From: Nicotiana tabacum
Lineage: Eukaryota > Streptophyta > Magnoliopsida > Solanales > Solanaceae
NCBI RefSeq assembly: GCF_000715075.1
Contig: NC_134097.1
Coordinates: 128,028,997 to 128,092,996, forward strand
Length of the DNA: 64,000 nucleotides
Reading direction: 5' to 3'
The notes under the pieces were generated by a model that had not been told where the DNA came from, did no database searches, and worked only from the letters and a program-made list of their open reading frames with translations. Below, in pieces: positions 60,285 to 64,000 of this stretch. The first letter of the stretch is position 1; every line of letters begins with the position of its first letter. The position numbers and the translations under genes were made by a program.

Positions 60285-60555
60285 ACGATGCGCATAAGAT
60301 TACTCTTTATAGGGCGTTTCTTTTTTCTCATACGAGGTGTGTACAGTGTAATATATCTGTTATCGAGGTTTTGGAGAATACCTTTTAAAATATATTAAAA
60401 TTTCTATCAACGTTTCTCCAATATATGTTGATTCACTCTCCTTGATATCTTCAGGAAATATAAAACTGAGTGAAAAGTATATTTTGGTTTGGATTCCCTT
60501 TCTTCTTCTTTAATTTTCTTGTGTTCCATATACATTTCACTTTTACCGTCAAACC
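60285..60555. repeat. Diverged direct repeat, copy 2
   Basis: Partner of 58990-59250, about 1.3 kb away and adjacent to the 3' flank of the small gene at 60917-61066. Confidence 0.75.
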
Positions 60556-60916
60556 CTTTTCCTTTTTCTTCAACACAGAAAATTGCAAACACCAACATAC
60601 AATATGGTGTATAACAGTATAAACACATGAAATAGCTAAAAACAGTTTGATTCTCAAACACATGATTCTCAAAAAATACATAAGAAGAGGAATCAGATCA
60701 TATAGATTGATTCTGTTTTATACGTACATAATCTTCTTGACAATAAAAATGTTTACATTGTTTGTTCTAACAACTAATACTACTCATCCATGCATGCAAT
60801 GGGCAAAAATTAAATCTTTGGCCGTTGCAATAATATAAGATGATCCTATTTTCCTCCTCTTAACCGGAAAAAATGTCGAAGGGAGAAAATCTAGAGATTT
60901 TTTTAAGAACTTAAAT

Positions 60917-61066
60917 CTATAATATTGTGGTATTTTTATCATCTCCATCATCTTCCTTGATAGTTTCAAGCTTTGGAGAATGAGAACTACGTTTTGTTGG
61001 GGAAGAAAGAATAGATGGTGCCACCTCAATCCATGGCTTCATATTTACCAATTTCTTATAAGCCAT
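60917..61066 (-). CDS. Small 49-residue protein, function unknown
   Basis: Starts at the ATG at 61066 and ends at TAG (60917-60919). It opens MAYKKLVNMKPWIEVAPS; the middle is basic with Ser-Pro sites (SPTKRSSHSPKLETIKEDD) and the end is acidic. No signal peptide or membrane segment. The last ~35 residues are clearly related to the frame ending at 63889, including the matching stop position, and the sequence below the stop is also similar (60600-60910 against 63510-63885). Two related copies with a shared frame argue for a real gene. It could be the last exon of a longer gene, but an ATG and a promoter-like region lie upstream. The family was not recognised. Confidence 0.5.
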   Translation of the reverse strand: MAYKKLVNMKPWIEVAPSILSSPTKRSSHSPKLETIKEDDGDDKNTTIL

Positions 61067-61238
61067 TATATCACACTATATATATGGCAAAATCAAAGCA
61101 AATTATCTCTTCCTTCTTGAAAAAAAGACAGAAAGAGAGTGATAAAATTTGATTTTTTGGGGGGAGTTTTTGCCTTGTTTAAAGTTCTTTGAAATGCAAA
61201 GAAATTGGTTTGAATAAAAAAAGTAAAAGAATGGAGGG

Positions 61239-61249
61239 TTTAAATAAAG
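61239..61249 (-). promoter_or_regulatory. Possible TATA box of the small gene
   Basis: The minus strand reads CTTTATTTAAA, about 175 bases before the ATG at 61066. A CT-rich leader lies between (61110-61160). Confidence 0.35.
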
Positions 61250-61722
61250 AGAGAAACTATAAGAGATTAATCTAAATGAGAACTGAGAAGTAAATGGCCG
61301 GCAATATGCGATTCCACGTACGTAGAATGCCATAAATGAACTCCGAACCAAAGAGAAACCACCCCTCAGTTTCTTAGAAGCAGGGCAATGGAACGAGACG
61401 TTATTATTAGGGCAAAGGAAAAAAATTATATTCAATATCCATAAAGTGTATAAACTTTATATATATTTTACGATTATTATTTTGGCGGCCTATATAATGT
61501 TATTTTCCTTTATTATTATTGTTGGTTCTTCTTAAATTATTAGTATGCACTTCTAAAAATATTTTAACTAAATTAAAAATAATTACATATAATTATATAC
61601 AAATAATTATATACTCAGAAAAGATAATATTAGTAACCTCAAAAACAAAGATAGGTTACAAATTATAACAAATAAAAATGCATTGATAGTATGAAAGTTT
61701 TTTGCCATATCAATATAGGTAA
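61250..61722. other. A+T-rich upstream region, no gene seen
   Basis: The 110-residue frame at 61103-61435 (minus) overlaps the proposed leader and has no recognisable motif; I leave it out. Confidence 0.3.
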
Positions 61723-62026
61723 GTCAAATCCTTTCGAGAAATGTATCTTTTTTTTTTTGTCTTTTTCTTTATTACTGTTCTACTTTCCGTTTGTTGGGGA
61801 CCCCTTAAATATTTTTCTGGCCCCCTCATTAACAAAATTACAAGCATAAGCCTTGCTCCTTGTCATACGATGCGGGTTCGAAACCCGCCTGCTACAATTT
61901 TAATAATGGTGCCCCGTTATTCTTAAATTCTGGGTCCGCCTCTATTGCCAAATCAAATCCTTTCAAGAAATGTCTCTTTTTAGTTTTTTTGTCTTTTTCA
62001 TTATTACTGTTCTACTTTCCTTTTGC
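61723..62026. repeat. Direct repeat flanking a short insertion remnant
   Basis: Copies at 61723-61793 and 61953-62026 (TCAAATCCTTTC(G/A)AGAAATGT, then ATTACTGTTCTACTTTCC). Between them are 160 bases including GGGTTCGAAACCCG and CTGGGTCCGCCTCT, text typical of short non-autonomous plant insertions. The flanking copies are too long to be a target duplication, so a local tandem duplication is likely. Confidence 0.6.
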
Positions 62027-62292
62027 ACATCTACGTTTAAAAATAAAAAAAACTAGGTAGCGGCTGCTTCAAATCAAACATGCAACTTGTGTTTTGGTGC
62101 CATTTGGCAGTGGTAATGGTAAGTCCCCTTTATACTTCCCATACACATAAGTTTTCCCAATTGGCAAAATCTGCCAAATTAAGATCAATGTATAGATAGA
62201 TATATGTAGCCATACGACATGTCAGACGAACACGATTTTATTGAGGAAAAATGAAGAGTATTTAAGTCGCTACCTGGCAGGGTTAGCAGGAG

Positions 62293-62309
62293 ACACGTAT
62301 CGCCACGTG
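62293..62309. promoter_or_regulatory. Paired ACGT elements including a G-box
   Basis: ACACGTAT (62293-62300) and CCACGTGA (62303-62310 region, core CACGTG at 62304-62309) lie within 17 bases. Such pairs bind bZIP or bHLH factors in plant promoters. They are 1.2 kb upstream of the small gene, so any link is weak. Confidence 0.3.
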
Positions 62310-62387
62310 AACCATTCATCAAATGCAATTGAATCACCGATCAGCCAAAGGAAAATCATTTTGAGGTCCAAATTTAAATTATATTTA

Positions 62388-62690
62388 TAGCCTGTTTAGT
62401 CAAATTTCTTTTGAGTCAAAAGTTTTTTTTTTTCCAGGAGTTTTGAGAAGCAGAAAAATAAATTTTCCCCAAAAATACTTTTTTGAAAAGTACTTTTGAG
62501 AAAAATACACTTAAAAGTATTTTTTTTAAAAGCTTTTCCAAACACTAATTATTACTCAAAAGTACTTTTCAAATTAAGTAGTCAAACATAAACTGCTTCT
62601 CACAAGTAATACTCTTCTGAAAAGCATTTTTAAGAAAAATACTTTTCAAAATAAACCGATTTTAATTTAAAAGTTTAACCAAACATACTA
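62388..62690. mobile_element. hAT-like MITE, degenerate
   Basis: About 303 bases. The ends TAGCCTGTTTAGTCAAATTT and (inverted) TAGTATGTTTGGTTAAACTT match at 15 of 20 positions. The interior is rich in AAAAGTACTTTT-type palindromes, as in the common plant MITEs that begin with CCTGTTTGG. No clear 8-base duplication remains. Confidence 0.65.
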
Positions 62691-63500
62691 TTACTGTAGT
62701 ACACCACGAATTTGGACTTGTTGCTGAATGTTATTCCATGTGTTACGCTATAGTACACCACGAGGGAAACTACGTATCCAATTTTCATAGTTAGAGACAA
62801 ATAACAAAAAGGAATATGCTCGAATTTTACACCACGAGGAAACCATTGACAATATGGTCCACAAACGGAGGTGTCTTTTAACTCCTAAAAAACTTTTCCG
62901 TTCAATTTACTTTCTGGTTATTCAAAGATATAATGGATTATTACTACTTATTGTTTAGCTTGTTAACAAAAGGAGGCTTGTAAATATAACTCTTATAGTT
63001 TGTATACAAATATGTGAATTTTGATAACAACTATACATTGAATCTTTGGCCTCCTAAATTAAGTTTTTTTTTTGGGGTAATAAAAAATTTAAAAAGTCGT
63101 GTGTGATTATTTTTCCAAGTTTGCATCCACTGTGGTGTCTTGTCTTCTCCTCTTATTGGCTTTTTCTCATGTTTTATATTTCCTCTTTACTCCAAATTTC
63201 CCCGCAGCAAAGTTTGATGCTTTTATGCCAAATATTATAGTCACCGAGTTATATGGTGGAATGATTGATATTCTTTCATCCTTAATCAGATCGATGTCAA
63301 GGTAGGAGAATTGAGAATCTTTCAATAAGGAATGTTTTGTAGATATTGTAACACTTAACACCACGAATAAAATTAGTTCAGTATGTAAGTTTCTGATGTA
63401 CATACACTAAATTATTAAATCGAAATAAGAAAGTTACAGGTAAACTGTTTCTTTATTTGCCTTATCAATCCATATATATTATAGAACAATGAGACCATCA
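62691..63500. other. A+T-rich stretch, no gene seen
   Basis: TACACCACGA occurs three times (near 62700, 62753 and 62829). Two overlapping frames near 63100-63400 on opposite strands have no recognisable motif. Confidence 0.3.
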
Positions 63501-63888
63501 ATTGCAAACACCCAATATAAAACCCGGAGAGTATATGAGACTCTTATCACATTGTGATGATTCTCACATATATATATCCCGAGCAAAATACGTAGAGACA
63601 AAAAACACAAATATGGCAAATACACACAAAGAAATTAAAGCGAAAAACCTTATCACTCATTTGATTATGTTATATATAATATATATACATCTTCTTGAAA
63701 ATAGAAGAGTACGTTTATTGCTTGCTCTAATTAACGACTAATACTCTATATATACGCATCAATGACACTAAGCTTAATTTTTCCATGCAATGTAGGATAT
63801 ATAACCCTATCTTTCCTCCCCTTAACCAAAAAAAAAAACTCAAGGGAAGAAAAAACTAGAGAAGTTCTTAAAAAAAAAAAAAAAAAAG

Positions 63889-64000
63889 CTAAAATGAGGT
63901 ATTTTTATCATCTTCATTTTGCCCTTCAGCTCGATCATCTTCCTTAATTGTCTCAAGCTTTGGAGAATGAGAAAGCTTTGTTGGAGAAATAACAAGTGGT
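63889..64000 (-). CDS. Paralogue of the small protein, C-terminal part, cut by window end
   Basis: The minus-strand frame enters at 64000 and ends at TAG (63889-63891). Visible residues include ISPTKLSHSPKLETIKEDD and end DDKNTSF. The first of these closely matches residues 22-40 of the small protein at 60917-61066; this copy then has seven extra residues before the shared DDKNT. Its 3' flank is also related. The start lies outside the window. Confidence 0.5.
   Translation of the reverse strand, partial: PLVISPTKLSHSPKLETIKEDDRAEGQNEDDKNTSF

Noticed and set aside
61103..61435. 110-residue frame on the minus strand
   Set aside because: No recognisable domain, Phe/Ser-rich composition from pyrimidine-rich DNA, and it overlaps the likely promoter and leader of the small gene.
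61868..61885. GGGTTCGAAACCCG resembling a tRNA T arm or a SINE B box
   Set aside because: No A box or rest of a tRNA fold was found at the expected distance; it lies in a short insertion remnant.

Overview
The window is plant nuclear DNA, A+T-rich and dominated by nested LTR retrotransposons. The kinds of element present and the short non-autonomous insertions at the right edge suggest a Solanaceae genome, probably Nicotiana; that assignment is from general recognition, not from a search. Almost all of the window (1714-57990) is one nest of transposable elements. Only about 1.7 kb on the left and 6 kb on the right lie outside it.

Layout, outermost first. Element A (1714-57990, + strand) is a Ty3/gypsy Del/Tekay-like element with ~2 kb LTRs, an initiator-Met primer binding site and a perfect TCATG target duplication. 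Its remaining internal part (3791-3859 plus 51537-56003) has no recognisable gag-pol, so it looks like a non-autonomous large derivative. Element B (3860-51531, - strand) sits in the leader of A. It has LTRs of 4.7-4.9 kb and Tat/Ogre-type content: ORF1, gag, protease with a G-patch-like tail, a putative intron, RT, two RNase H domains, integrase and a long repeat-rich 3' region. Element C (20943-43433, - strand) is a second Tat/Ogre element with ~4.05 kb LTRs. It sits inside the gag frame of B with a perfect ACGAT duplication. B was also hit by a truncated Del-family LTR (11641-13772, in integrase) and by a solo-LTR-like insertion (14550-16077, TSD CAAAC, between RNase H and integrase). B and C are both damaged by stops and frameshifts; the integrase of C is the best preserved domain.

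Outside the nest. On the left, 27-911 (- strand) is a spliced retroelement-type protein gene with two visible exons, running off the window, with a TATA box near 1085. On the right are a foldback element, a diverged direct repeat, a hAT-like MITE, and two related small reading frames on the - strand (60917-61066 complete, 63889-64000 cut by the window end). These two are the best candidates for host genes.

The most unusual observation is a ~40-base structured motif that occurs six times in B and C: after integrase, before the 3' LTR, between ORF1 and gag, and in the 5' leader. It has an outer CTACG/CGTAG stem and an inner hairpin. Both stems vary in sequence but keep their pairing, including CTACA/TGTAG in two copies, which points to a conserved RNA structure. 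The 3' regions of B and C also carry several unrelated tandem arrays whose units are themselves short hairpins.
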